From CF-46 sp963760735 (GTDB lineage: Bacteria > Chloroflexota > Limnocylindria > Limnocylindrales > CSP1-4), in the NCBI GenBank assembly GCA_963760735.1, contig CAVXEB010000007.1, positions 558,001-622,000 of the forward strand: a stretch of DNA of 64,000 nucleotides, in the 5' to 3' direction. This document shows positions 34,871-43,294 of the stretch, in pieces. Made by a program: the position numbers and the translations under genes. The first letter of the stretch is position 1. Each line of letters opens with the position of its first letter. The notes beneath the pieces were generated by a model that saw only the letters and a list, made by a program, of their open reading frames with translations, did not search any database and was not told the origin of the DNA.

Positions 34871-35939
34871 CCGCCGCGAGCGCAATCCCGATCGAGACCG
34901 GGCATGGCGTCGCCGTCGAGTTCGACGAGCTGCATCGCTGGTACGGCTCCGTGCATGCGCTCGACGGGCTGACGATCAACATCGCGCCCGGGCGAGCTGA
35001 TCGCCCTGCTCGGGCCGTCGGGCTGCGGCAAGACCACCGCGCTCCGCGCCCTCGGCGGGCTCGACGAAGTCGACCAGGGCCGGATCCTCGTCGGCGGGAA
35101 GGAGATCACCAACGTCCCCGCGAACAAGCGGAACATGGGTGTCGTCTTCCAGGCCTACAGCCTCTTCCCCAACATGACGGCCCGCGACAACGTCGCCTAC
35201 GGCCTGCGACTCCGCGGGATCAGCGGCGCGACCCGCAAGAAGAAGGCCGAGGACATGCTCGAGCTGGTCGGCCTCGGCCAGCAGGCGAGCCGCTACCCGC
35301 ACCAGATGTCGGGCGGCCAGCAGCAGCGGGTCGCGCTCGCGCGCGCGCTCGCGATCGAGCCGAGCGTGCTGCTCCTCGACGAGCCGCTGTCGGCGCTCGA
35401 TGCGAAGGTCCGGCGCCAGCTGCGCGAGGAGATCCGGCGCATCCAGATCATGATCGGGATCACGACCCTGTTCGTGACCCACGACCAGGAGGAGGCCCTC
35501 GCGATGGGCGACCGGGTCGGGGTGATGTCCGCCGGGCGTCTCGAGCAGATCGCCGCGCCGGCCGAGCTCTACGACCGGCCGAAGACGCGCTTCGTCGCGG
35601 AGTTCGTCGGATTGACCAACCGGATCCCGGGGACGGCCGCCAGCGGCGGCGTCGAGCTGCTCGGGACCCGCGTGCCGCTGCTCGAGGGCTCGGCGACGTC
35701 CGGTCCGGGTCCAGGCCCTCGTCCGGCCGGAGGCGATCCGCATCGTCCCGGACGAGGCGGGCGACGCCCACGTCGTCGCCGTCAGCTTCCTCGGTTCGGT
35801 CTGCCGGGCCCAGGTGGCCCTCAAGGACGGCACGATCGTCTTCGGTCAGCTGTCCGCGGCCGAGGCGGAGGGCCTCGCCCAGGGCACCGCCGTCCGGGTG
35901 AGCGTCGTGCCGTCACCGGTGTTCGCGGTCGCCGACTAG
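34867..35939 (+). CDS. ABC importer ATPase, two frameshifts
   Basis: About 357 residues. Walker A LLGPSGCGKTT at about 45, Q loop FQAYSLFPNM, signature MSGGQQQRVALARALA, Walker B VLLLDEPLSALD, switch His VTHDQEEALA, then a C-terminal TOBE-like domain (LVRPEAIRIVPDE, SVCRAQVAL). The frame shifts at about 34990 (extra C after CCCGGG) and about 35705 (extra G). This is the MalK/PotA-type ATPase that drives the two permeases. Start ATG 34867 overlaps the permease stop. An FAD oxidoreductase follows by 18 bases. Confidence 0.82.
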
Positions 35940-35957
35940 CCCGCGGGAAGCCTGCGG

Positions 35958-37324
35958 GTGACCCGGATCCGCGAGCCGGCCCGGTCGGTCGACGTCATTC
36001 ACGAGACCGACGTCCTCGTCGTCGGGAGCGGTCCCGGCGGCCTGTCCGCGGCGCTCGCCGCGGCCCGCGCCGGCGCCACGACGACGCTCCTCGATCGCTA
36101 CGGCTGCTTCGGCGGGAACATGACCCAGGTCGGCGTCGAGAGCATCGGCTGGTACCGCCACGAGCAGACCGTCGAGGCCGACGGCATCGGCCGCGAGCTG
36201 GAGGAGCGGGCGGCGGCGATGGGCGCGGCGAACCCCGAGAGCCAGTCGTTGAGCATGGGCATCGACGGCGAGCGGTTCAAGTTCGTCGCCGACGTCCTCG
36301 TCGGCCGAGGCGGGCATCACGCCGATGCTCCATCGCCTCGCCGTCGCAGCCGATCGTCGAGGACGGGGCGATCCGCGGCGTCATCACGGAGAGCAAGTCG
36401 GGCCGGGAGGCGATGCTCGCGAAGCGGGTCGTCGACGCGACGGGCGACGCCGACATGGCCGCCCGGGCCGGCGCGCCGGTCCGCAAGACGCCGCGCGAGG
36501 AGATGCTCGCCGCGTCGGTGATGTTCTCGATGACCGGGGTGAACAAGGGCAGGTTCCTCGACGAGGTCAAGGCCGATCCGCAGACCTACCGTGACTGGGC
36601 CGGCAACGCCGAGTGGGACATCGAGACGACCGGCAAGGAGGACGAGCTCTTCTCGCCGTTCCTCCGCAAGCCGTTCAAGAAGGCCGTCGAGGAGGGGTTG
36701 ATCCCGCCCGGCCTGATCACGCTCGCCGGCACGTGGGGCACCGTGACCGACCAGGGCGACCTGACCTACCTCAACCTCGTCCACCTCGCGGAGGTCGACG
36801 GAACGAGCGCCGACGACCTGACCCGTGGCGAGATCGAGGGCCGCCAGCAGGCGATGCAGGCGATCAAGGCGCTCCGGGCGTTCATGCCGGGCTGCGAGGA
36901 TGCGAAGCTCCGCAACTTCGGGATGACGATCGGGATCCGCGACACGCGGAAGATCGAGGCCCTGTACGACCTGACCGGCGAGGACGTCCGCGAGCAGGGA
37001 CGGTTCGAGGACTCGATCGGCATCTTTCCGGAGTTCATCGACGGCTACGGGATCCTGATCCTGCCGACCACCGGGCGCTACTACCAGGTGCCCTACCGGT
37101 CGCTCGTTCCGAAGGAGATCGGCAACCTCATCGTCGCCGGTCGCTCGATCGGCGGCGACCAGGTCTCGCATGCGTCGACCCGGAACATGATGTGCTGCAC
37201 GGTCAGCGGCCAGGGCGCCGGCGTCGCCGCGGCGCTCTCGATCCGGACCGATCGGCCGTTCGATCGCCTCGAGATCGGGCCGGTCCAGGCCGAGCTGCGC
37301 CGGCAGGGCGTCCGGCTCGACTGA
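35958..37324 (+). CDS. FAD-dependent oxidoreductase, frameshifted near residue 115
   Basis: About 455 residues. The FAD loop VLVVGSGPGGLSAALAAARAG at about 19-39 and the GCFGGNMTQ motif belong to the FAD_oxidored (PF12831-like) family. The second part, after a break around 36300-36355, has VVDATGDADMAARAG, a long middle region and the C-terminal VAGRSIGGDQVSHASTRNM plus SGQGAGVAAAL that closes the FAD site. Substrate unknown. GTG 35958 has GGGAAG 7 bases upstream. It is the last gene of the importer operon and may act on the imported compound. sufS converges 25 bases later. Confidence 0.8.
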
Positions 37325-37348
37325 ACCCCGGAAATGGCCTCGAGGGCC

Positions 37349-38971
37349 TCAGTCGCCGAAGAGCTTCTGGACCTCGAGCAGGCCGTCGGCGAGGCGATCG
37401 ATGTCGTCGCGGGTCGTGTAGACGCTGAAGCTTGCCCGGGCGGTGGCCGCGAGATCGAGCCGCTCGTGGAGGGGCATCGTGCAATGGTGCCCGGCGCGGA
37501 CCGCGATCCCGAACCGATCGAGGACCTGGGCGACGTCGTGCGGGTGGATGCCCGGCAGGTTGAACGGGACGACGCCGCCGCGCTTGTCCGGGTCGAGCGG
37601 GCCGTACAGCTCGATCGCCGGGATCCGGGCCGGCAGCGTCTCGAGCGCGTACGCGACGAGCGCTCGTTCGTGCTCGCGCACCGCGTCCATCCCGATCTGC
37701 ATCAGGTACTCCGCCGCCACGCCGAGCCCGATCGCGTCGCCGACGGCCGGGGTCCCGGCCTCGAACTTCCACGGGATGTCATTCCAGTCCGAGCGACGGA
37801 GATGGACCTCGCGGATCATCTCCCCGCCGGCGAGGAACGGCGGCATCGCCTCGAGCAGCTCGCGCCGGGCCCACAGGGCGCCGGAGCCCATCGGGGCCAG
37901 CATCTTGTGACCGCTGAACGCGTAGAAGTCGGCACCGAGCTCCTGGACGTCGACCGGAACGTGCGGGACGGCCTGGGCCCCGTCGACGAGGACGAGGGCG
38001 CCGGCGGCGTGGGCCATCTCGACCATCTCGCGGACCGGGTTGATCGTGCCGAGCGTGTTCGAGACGTGGGTGAACGCGACGAGCTTCGGGCGGAGCTTCA
38101 GCAGGACCTCGAACACGTCGAGGCGGAGGAGCCCGTCGTCGGTGATCGGGATGAACTCCAGGTCGCCGTCCCGCTCCTGGACGAGAAGCTGCCACGGGAC
38201 GAGGTTGGCGTGGTGCTCCATCTCGGTCAGGACGATGGCGTCGCCGCGCGAGATGTTCGTCCGGCCCCACGAGTAGGCGACCAGGTTGATCGCCTCCGTC
38301 GCGTTGCGGGTGAAGATCACCTCGTGGGCGTCCGGCGCGTTGATGAACCGGGCGACCCTCGCTCGGGCTCGCTCGTACTCGGCCGTCGACTTCTCGCCGA
38401 TCGTGTAGATCCCGCGGTGGACGTTCGCGTTGTACTCGCGGTAGTAGGTGTCGATCGCGTCGATCACGACCTGCGGCTTCTGGCTCGATGACGCGGAGTC
38501 CAGGTAGATGAGCGGGTGGCCGTTGATCTCCTGGGCGAGGATCGGGAAGTCGCGCCGGAGCGCGACCGGATCCAGCCGGGTGGCGTCGGCGCGCGGGACA
38601 TCGAAGGTGACCGTCAGATCGGTCAGATCCTCCCCTCGATGGCCGAGCCGGATCGTCCCGGTCGTCCCGGTGTCGTGCCAGGCGAAGCGAGCGACGATCG
38701 TCTGGTCGTCCGGCTCGGTGGTCGACAACACGTCGATCGTGTCGTCGGGCGGATGGTCGCGGTAGGCCTGGGCGATGGCGTCGCGACCGTGGAATGGCCC
38801 GAACGGCAGGCTCACGAACGTCGCGGTTGCGTCCTCGGTGAAGTGGCCGACCATGTCACCGAAGTCGCCCGATCGGACGCCCGCGTTGAAGCGTTCGATG
38901 TGCGCGGCGAACAGCGGCGCGATGGGCGCCGCGGAAGGTGCTGCCGCCTTGGCCTCCGTCTCGATCGCCAT
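37349..38971 (-). CDS. sufS: SufS cysteine desulfurase with N-terminal SnoaL/NTF2-like domain
   Basis: 540 residues, about 130 longer than normal SufS. Residues 1-125 form a SnoaL/NTF2-like domain (HIERFNAGVRSGDFGDMVGHF, GPFHGRDAIAQAYR, then beta strands). SufS proper begins at about 132 (DFPILAQEINGHPLIYLD): PLP Lys in FSGHKMLAPMG at about 360, and the persulfide Cys in RAGHHCTMPLH at about 497. The frame is continuous, so the fusion is real in this sequence. It removes sulfur from cysteine and gives it to SufU. It follows sufC by 16 bases in the rrf2-sufC-sufS unit. Confidence 0.93.
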   Translation of the reverse strand: MAIETEAKAAAPSAAPIAPLFAAHIERFNAGVRSGDFGDMVGHFTEDATATFVSLPFGPFHGRDAIAQAYRDHPPDDTIDVLSTTEPDDQTIVARFAWHDTGTTGTIRLGHRGEDLTDLTVTFDVPRADATRLDPVALRRDFPILAQEINGHPLIYLDSASSSQKPQVVIDAIDTYYREYNANVHRGIYTIGEKSTAEYERARARVARFINAPDAHEVIFTRNATEAINLVAYSWGRTNISRGDAIVLTEMEHHANLVPWQLLVQERDGDLEFIPITDDGLLRLDVFEVLLKLRPKLVAFTHVSNTLGTINPVREMVEMAHAAGALVLVDGAQAVPHVPVDVQELGADFYAFSGHKMLAPMGSGALWARRELLEAMPPFLAGGEMIREVHLRRSDWNDIPWKFEAGTPAVGDAIGLGVAAEYLMQIGMDAVREHERALVAYALETLPARIPAIELYGPLDPDKRGGVVPFNLPGIHPHDVAQVLDRFGIAVRAGHHCTMPLHERLDLAATARASFSVYTTRDDIDRLADGLLEVQKLFGD

Positions 38972-38987
38972 CGTGATCGCGCCCGCC

Positions 38988-39911
38988 CTAGCGGGCGACC
39001 GCCGCCGGCTCGTGCTCGCCGGTCGTCGTGGCGTCGGCGTCGTCGCCGGCCGGACCCCGCGGGACGAGCAACGCCTCGTCGGAGACCGTCGTCTCGAGAC
39101 CAGCCTCGCGGAGGATCGGGCCGTAGCCCTCGTCCTCGAGCCGCAGGGCGAGGTCCTTGCCGCCGCTCTTGACGATCCGGCCCTGGGCGAGCACGTGGAC
39201 GACGTCGGGGGTGATGTAGTTCAGCAGCCGCTGGTAGTGGGTGATCAGCAGCACGCCGAGCTCCGGGTTGAGCATCGCGTTGACGCCCTCGGCGACGATC
39301 CGCAGCGCGTCGATGTCGAGGCCCGAATCGGTCTCGTCGAGGATCGCGATCTGCGGCTCGAGGACCGCCATCTGGAGCATCTCGAGGCGCTTCTTCTCGC
39401 CGCCGCTGAAGCCCTCGTTCACATAACGGGTCGCGATCGCCTCGTCCATCCCGAGGAGGGCCATCTTCTCGCGCATCTTCGTCCGGAAGTCACGCATCGA
39501 GACGCCACCCTTCATCGGGTCGGTCGGGTCGACGTCGCTGGTCTTGTCCATCCCCTGGAGCTTCGCGTTGAGGGCGCTCCGGATGAACGACGCGACGCTG
39601 AGGCCGGGGATGGCGGTCGGGTACTGGAAGGCGAGGAACATCCCGAGGCGGGCCCGCTTGTCCGGGCTCAGCTTCAGGACGTCGCGTCCCTGCCAGGTGA
39701 CCTTGCCACCGGTCACGACGTAGGCCGGGTGGCCCATCAGGGCGTAGGCGAGGGTCGTCTTGCCGGAGCCGTTCGGGCCCATGATCGCGTGGACCTCGCC
39801 CTTGCCGACGTCGAGGTCGATCCCCTGGAGGATCTCGGTCTTCGGGCTGGCGACGGGCGCGACGCGGAGGCCGCGGATGACGAGGCGGTCGGTCTGGTCG
39901 GTGTCGGTCAC
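38988..39911 (-). CDS. sufC: SufC, ATPase of the iron-sulfur assembly scaffold
   Basis: 307 residues from GTG 39911 (GTGA overlap with rrf2). Walker A IMGPNGSGKTTLAYALMG, the SufC-type FLAFQYP Q loop, signature FSGGEKKRLEMLQMA, Walker B IAILDETDSGLD and switch His ITHYQRLLNYI. The DETDSGLDIDAL stretch is diagnostic for SufC. A C-terminal extension of about 45 residues (ending EHEPAAVAR) is longer than usual. SufB and SufD, with which SufC works, are not in this window, although they normally adjoin it. Confidence 0.93.
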   Translation of the reverse strand: MTDTDQTDRLVIRGLRVAPVASPKTEILQGIDLDVGKGEVHAIMGPNGSGKTTLAYALMGHPAYVVTGGKVTWQGRDVLKLSPDKRARLGMFLAFQYPTAIPGLSVASFIRSALNAKLQGMDKTSDVDPTDPMKGGVSMRDFRTKMREKMALLGMDEAIATRYVNEGFSGGEKKRLEMLQMAVLEPQIAILDETDSGLDIDALRIVAEGVNAMLNPELGVLLITHYQRLLNYITPDVVHVLAQGRIVKSGGKDLALRLEDEGYGPILREAGLETTVSDEALLVPRGPAGDDADATTTGEHEPAAVAR

Positions 39912-40423
39912 GAGGTGATCAGTGCTCCCTGGAGGTCGTCGACGGCGACCGGGCGCGACGGCACCAGGTCGGCGAGGGTCATGGATTCGAGCGCCCCGGT
40001 GATCGCGTCGCGGACGCGGACCCAGAGGACGTTGACGGTGCACCGGGAGCTGCGATCGCAGACGAGCGCGTGCTCCGGATCCTCGGTCGCGCAGAGCATC
40101 GGCGCGATCGGGCCCTCGAGGGCGCGAACGACGTCGCTCATCCGGATGTCGGCCGGCGGCCGCGTCAGCTCGTAGCCGCCGTGGGCGCCGCGGGTGCTGG
40201 CGACGAGGCCCGCGTCGCGGAGGCTCATCACGAGCTGCTCCAGGTACGCCCGCGGCAGGTCCTCGTCGGCCGCCATCTCGGCGAGGCTCGCCGGTCCGGT
40301 CCCGTACCGCCGTCCCAGCTGGACCATCAGCCGCACGCCGTACTCGCCCTTCGTGCTGAAGGCGACGGCGCCCGAGCCGTGGAAGGTCGGGCGGGTCGTG
40401 GAGGTCGAGAGCTGCTGAGCCAG
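39908..40423 (-). CDS. Rrf2-family transcriptional regulator with three cysteines
   Basis: About 171 residues. The winged-helix domain includes FSTKGEYGVRLMVQLGRRYG, LPRAYLEQLVMSLRDAGLV and TRGAHGGYELTRP. The Cys cluster C-x10-C-x5-C (LCATEDPEHALVCDRSSRC) is placed as in iron-sulfur-sensing Rrf2 proteins such as IscR. It probably represses its own operon and sufU through the shared inverted repeat. The start is unusual: homology runs upstream of GTG 40336 with no ATG or GTG in frame; CTG 40423 has GAGGA 7-9 bases upstream and is my choice, though a lost base is also possible. Confidence 0.85.
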   Translation of the reverse strand: MAQQLSTSTTRPTFHGSGAVAFSTKGEYGVRLMVQLGRRYGTGPASLAEMAADEDLPRAYLEQLVMSLRDAGLVASTRGAHGGYELTRPPADIRMSDVVRALEGPIAPMLCATEDPEHALVCDRSSRCTVNVLWVRVRDAITGALESMTLADLVPSRPVAVDDLQGALITS

Positions 40424-40454
40424 GGGAGGGTCCTCGTGGTCCTCGGGTCGACGG

Positions 40455-40481
40455 TCAATCCCGAGTGATTTCGTCGGGATT
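40455..40481. promoter_or_regulatory. operator for the Rrf2-type regulator at rrf2-sufC-sufS
   Basis: TCAATCCCGA-N9-TCGGGATT, the second copy of the motif found at sufU, with spacer GTGATTTCG. It begins right after the -10 box (TACACT on the minus strand, 40487-40482) and so covers the transcription start, as at sufU. Confidence 0.65.
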
Positions 40482-40511
40482 AGTGTAGGCGGGCCGCCTG
40501 ACGGAGCGCAA
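40482..40511 (-). promoter_or_regulatory. rrf2-sufC-sufS promoter
   Basis: Minus strand TTGCGC, 18 bases, TACACT (40487-40482). The -10 hexamer abuts the inverted repeat exactly as TAGCAT does at sufU, which supports both promoter calls. Confidence 0.55.
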
Positions 40512-40947
40512 CGAGGCGGTCCCCGCGCCGGCCTCCCACGTCCCGCGACCGAGGCTCGCCCACGCTGGATGCGAACGAAGGCCGGAGCTCGAGATCAAGA
40601 GCTCCGGCCTTCGATGAGTCCCCGGCGGTGTTCGCCGACGCGGTCAGCATGGGTGCCCCCAATCCGGATGTCGAGGCATCCAATGGTCGTGGTGGTGCCT
40701 GCCGGCTCCAGTCCGGCGCCCGCCCGGCCGCGATTGTCGGTTGCCGTTGCCTCCACCAGGCTCGATGCGCTCCCTGATTGCCCGAGGATCCGCCTGATGC
40801 CGCACTGGATGTCCGGTGACGAAGCCTGGGAGCTCCTCCGCGTCCGCGTCCGGCCTGGGAAGGCCTTCGGCCGAGCAGGCGTCGCCGGATGACTGCGACC
40901 CGCGATTCCTGACACGCCCCGGCGACAACGCGACGGACCATGCCTCC
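40512..40947. other. intergenic stretch, no gene supported
   Basis: Apart from the hairpin at 40576-40613 I see nothing definite. An open frame at 40569-40892 on the plus strand is Arg/Pro/Ser-rich with poor third-position bias and no homology. No leaderless-type TANNNT box precedes the DUF1801 start. Confidence 0.4.
40576..40613. repeat. 15-base-pair perfect inverted repeat (hairpin)
   Basis: CGAAGGCCGGAGCTC at 40576-40590 and its exact complement at 40599-40613, loop GAGATCAA. It is the longest perfect stem I see in the window. No T-run follows on either strand, so a classical intrinsic terminator is doubtful. It sits in the 460-base gap between the rrf2 promoter and the DUF1801 gene. Confidence 0.6.
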
Positions 40948-41385
40948 ATGGATGACGAACGTCCGATCGAGGTCTTCCTCGACGACTACCCACCCGCGAT
41001 CCGCGACACCGGCCTCCGCCTGCGCGAGCTGATCTTCCTCGCGAGGCCGGATGCGGTCGAGGGCGTCCGGACAGGCTGGCGCTGGATCGGCTACTCGCTG
41101 CCGGACGGACGTCGCAAGCGCACGTTTGCGTGGATCGGGCCGGAGCGGAAGCACATCCACCTGGGCTTCGAGCACGGGGTGCTTCTGGCGGACCCGGAGC
41201 ACATCCTCCACGGCGCCGAGGAGCGCCTCCGGAAGTTCCGCTACTTCACGTTCGCCCCGTCGATCGACCTCGACGACGACGTCATCCTCGACTACCTGCG
41301 TGCCTCGGCCGCCCTCGCCACGATGCCGGCGGCCGCACGCCGCGCGATGGCGGAGATCGCAGCGGAACCAGTCGAGGCCGACTGA
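40948..41385 (+). CDS. DUF1801 family protein
   Basis: 145 residues. The family fold is recognisable from IEVFLDDYPPAIRDTGLRLRELI, GVRTGWRWIGYSLPDGRRKRTFAWIGPERKHIHLGF (read in parts) and the C-terminal EERLRKFRYFTFAPSIDL. Related YdhG-like proteins bind small ligands or iron; the function is unproven. ATG 40948 is the first Met in the homologous frame; the frame is open to 40816. It stands alone and converges with the DUF1232 gene that ends 7 bases after it. Confidence 0.78.
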   Translation: MDDERPIEVFLDDYPPAIRDTGLRLRELIFLARPDAVEGVRTGWRWIGYSLPDGRRKRTFAWIGPERKHIHLGFEHGVLLADPEHILHGAEERLRKFRYFTFAPSIDLDDDVILDYLRASAALATMPAAARRAMAEIAAEPVEAD

Positions 41386-41392
41386 GGGTCCG

Positions 41393-41788
41393 TCAGCTCC
41401 CGCCGGTGAGCGAGGTCAGGACCCGGAACCCGTCGGCCGTGCCCGGCCATCGCCCGAGGAGCATGTCGCGGCCGAGCCGGCGGCGGACGTAGCGCAGGAC
41501 GACGACCGTCACGATCACGTCGTCGATCGGACCGACGAGCGGGATGAACTCCGGGATCAGGTCGATCGGGCTGATCAGCCACACGAGCAAGATCACGAGT
41601 GCCGCGCGGACGCCGGTCGGTGTCGACGGGTCCCCGATCAGGCTGCGCGCCAGCCGGACGATGTCCGGGACGACCCGCACGATCTCCCGGGCGCTGACGT
41701 CACGCGGGCGGATCAGCCACAACAGCACGATCAGCGCCAGCCAGGCTGCAACGAGTCCGAGGATCACGGCCGCGAGGACTTCCGTCAT
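41393..41788 (-). CDS. YkvA/DUF1232 membrane protein
   Basis: 131 residues. An N-terminal transmembrane helix (LAAVILGLVAAWLALIVLLWL) precedes the DUF1232 core: VRAALVILLVWLISPIDLIPEFIPLVGPIDDVIV (read in parts), where SPIDLIPEFIPLVG is the family signature. The function is unknown; the family occurs widely as small inner-membrane proteins. It is divergently arranged with tldD, 63 bases away, and no TANNNT box is evident for it. Confidence 0.85.
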   Translation of the reverse strand: MTEVLAAVILGLVAAWLALIVLLWLIRPRDVSAREIVRVVPDIVRLARSLIGDPSTPTGVRAALVILLVWLISPIDLIPEFIPLVGPIDDVIVTVVVLRYVRRRLGRDMLLGRWPGTADGFRVLTSLTGGS

Positions 41789-41838
41789 CTCCGAAGTATC
41801 CGCGTCCGAACGGTCGGGCCCGATCCCTTCGATCGTCC

Positions 41839-41844
41839 TACCCT
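41839..41844 (+). promoter_or_regulatory. -10 box (TACCCT) of tldD, leaderless distance
   Basis: TACCCT ends 7 bases before ATG 41852. No -35 match is visible. The same TACCCT box occurs 8 bases before GTG 46018. Confidence 0.45.
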
Positions 41845-41851
41845 AGCGGCC

Positions 41852-43294
41852 ATGCACGACATCGCCACGAGGGCCGTCGAGGCCGCCCTCGCCGCCGGCG
41901 CGACCTACGCCGACGCGCGTGTGATGGAGATCCGGACCGAGGCGATGAGCGCGCGGAACGGCGTCGTCGAGGCGCTCGACCGTGAGGAGCGCGCCGGCGT
42001 CGGCGTCCGTGCCCTGATCGGCAGCAGCTGGGGCTTCTTCGCGGTTCCCGACGTCGGCTCGTCCGCGGCGCGGCGCGCCGGGGAACAAGCGGCGGCGGTC
42101 GCCCGCGCGTCAACACTCGTCGCCGGCAAGGACCTCGGCCTCGCGCCGGAGGCGCCGGTCACCGGCCACTGGGAGAGCGAGTGCCGGGAGGATCCGTGGT
42201 CGGTCGGGCTGGCCGAGAAGGGCGACCACCTCGCGCGCGTGACGCGGACGATGCAGGAGCACGACGCCGACCTCGCCGAGGCCAGCCACCGGATCTGGGA
42301 CACGCGGAAGTGGCTCGTCTCCTCGGAGGGAACGGCCGTCGACCAGCACATCGTCGAGACCGGCGCCGCGATGAGCGCGACCGCCGTCGGCGAGAACGAG
42401 ACGCAGCGGCGGTCCTATCCCGGCATTCGCGGCCAGTACGGGACCCGCGGCTGGGAGCTCGTCCGCGACCTGGACCTGTCCGGCAACGCAGCCCGGATCG
42501 CGGAGGAGGCCCGCCGGCTCCTGACCGCCGACGTCTGCCCGTCGCTCGACGCGACCGACCTGATCCTCGGCAGCGAGCAGATGGCGCTGCAGATCCACGA
42601 GTCCGTCGGGCACGCGACGGAGCTGGATCGGATCCTCGGTTGGGAGGCCGCCTTCGCCGGCACCTCCTGGCTCGACCTGCAGCAGCTCGGCTCGCTCCGC
42701 TTCGGCTCGGAGCTGATGAACGTCACGGCAGACGCGACCCTGCCGGGGGCGCTCGGGAGCTTCGGCTACGACGACGAGGGCACACCCGCCCATCCGGTCG
42801 ACATCGTCAAGGACGGGATCTGGGTCGGTGCCCTGAGCGGGCGCGATTCCGCCGCCCTCGCCGGGATCGAGCGATCCGGCGGCGCGGTCCGGGCCGACGG
42901 CTTCGACCGCATCCCGATGGTCCGGATGACGAACGTCGGACTGCTCCCGGGCAGCGACTCCCTCGAATCGATGATCGCCGCGACCGATGACGGGATCCAC
43001 ATGGACACCAACCGGTCGTGGTCGATCGACGACAAGCGGCTCAACTTCCAGTTCGGCTGCGAGATCGGCTGGGAGATCAAGGGCGGCAAGCGCGGCCGGC
43101 TCCTGAAGAACCCGACCTACACCGCGATCAGCCCGCGCTTCTGGGGATCGATGGACATGCTCGGCGGCCACGACGAGTGGACGTTCTGGGGAACGCCGAA
43201 CTGCGGCAAGGGCCAGCCCCAGCAGATCGGCCACACCGGCCATCCGTCCGTTCCGGCACGGTTCCGTGGGATCCGGGTGGGAGTTCGGGGATGA
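41852..43294 (+). CDS. tldD: TldD-type metalloprotease subunit
   Basis: 480 residues. The zinc motif HESVGH (HExxxH) lies at about 250-255, in LQIHESVGHATELDR, and the C-terminal NCGKGQPQQIGHTG carries the Cys/Gly-rich end typical of TldD. TldD and TldE form a heterodimer that trims unfolded peptides and natural-product precursors. Start ATG 41852 lies 7 bases after TACCCT. The stop overlaps the tldE ATG (ATGA). Confidence 0.9.
   Translation: MHDIATRAVEAALAAGATYADARVMEIRTEAMSARNGVVEALDREERAGVGVRALIGSSWGFFAVPDVGSSAARRAGEQAAAVARASTLVAGKDLGLAPEAPVTGHWESECREDPWSVGLAEKGDHLARVTRTMQEHDADLAEASHRIWDTRKWLVSSEGTAVDQHIVETGAAMSATAVGENETQRRSYPGIRGQYGTRGWELVRDLDLSGNAARIAEEARRLLTADVCPSLDATDLILGSEQMALQIHESVGHATELDRILGWEAAFAGTSWLDLQQLGSLRFGSELMNVTADATLPGALGSFGYDDEGTPAHPVDIVKDGIWVGALSGRDSAALAGIERSGGAVRADGFDRIPMVRMTNVGLLPGSDSLESMIAATDDGIHMDTNRSWSIDDKRLNFQFGCEIGWEIKGGKRGRLLKNPTYTAISPRFWGSMDMLGGHDEWTFWGTPNCGKGQPQQIGHTGHPSVPARFRGIRVGVRG

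Noticed and set aside
40569..40892. Open frame of 107 codons in the gap after rrf2
   Set aside because: Weak third-position bias, no homology and it overlaps the perfect hairpin.
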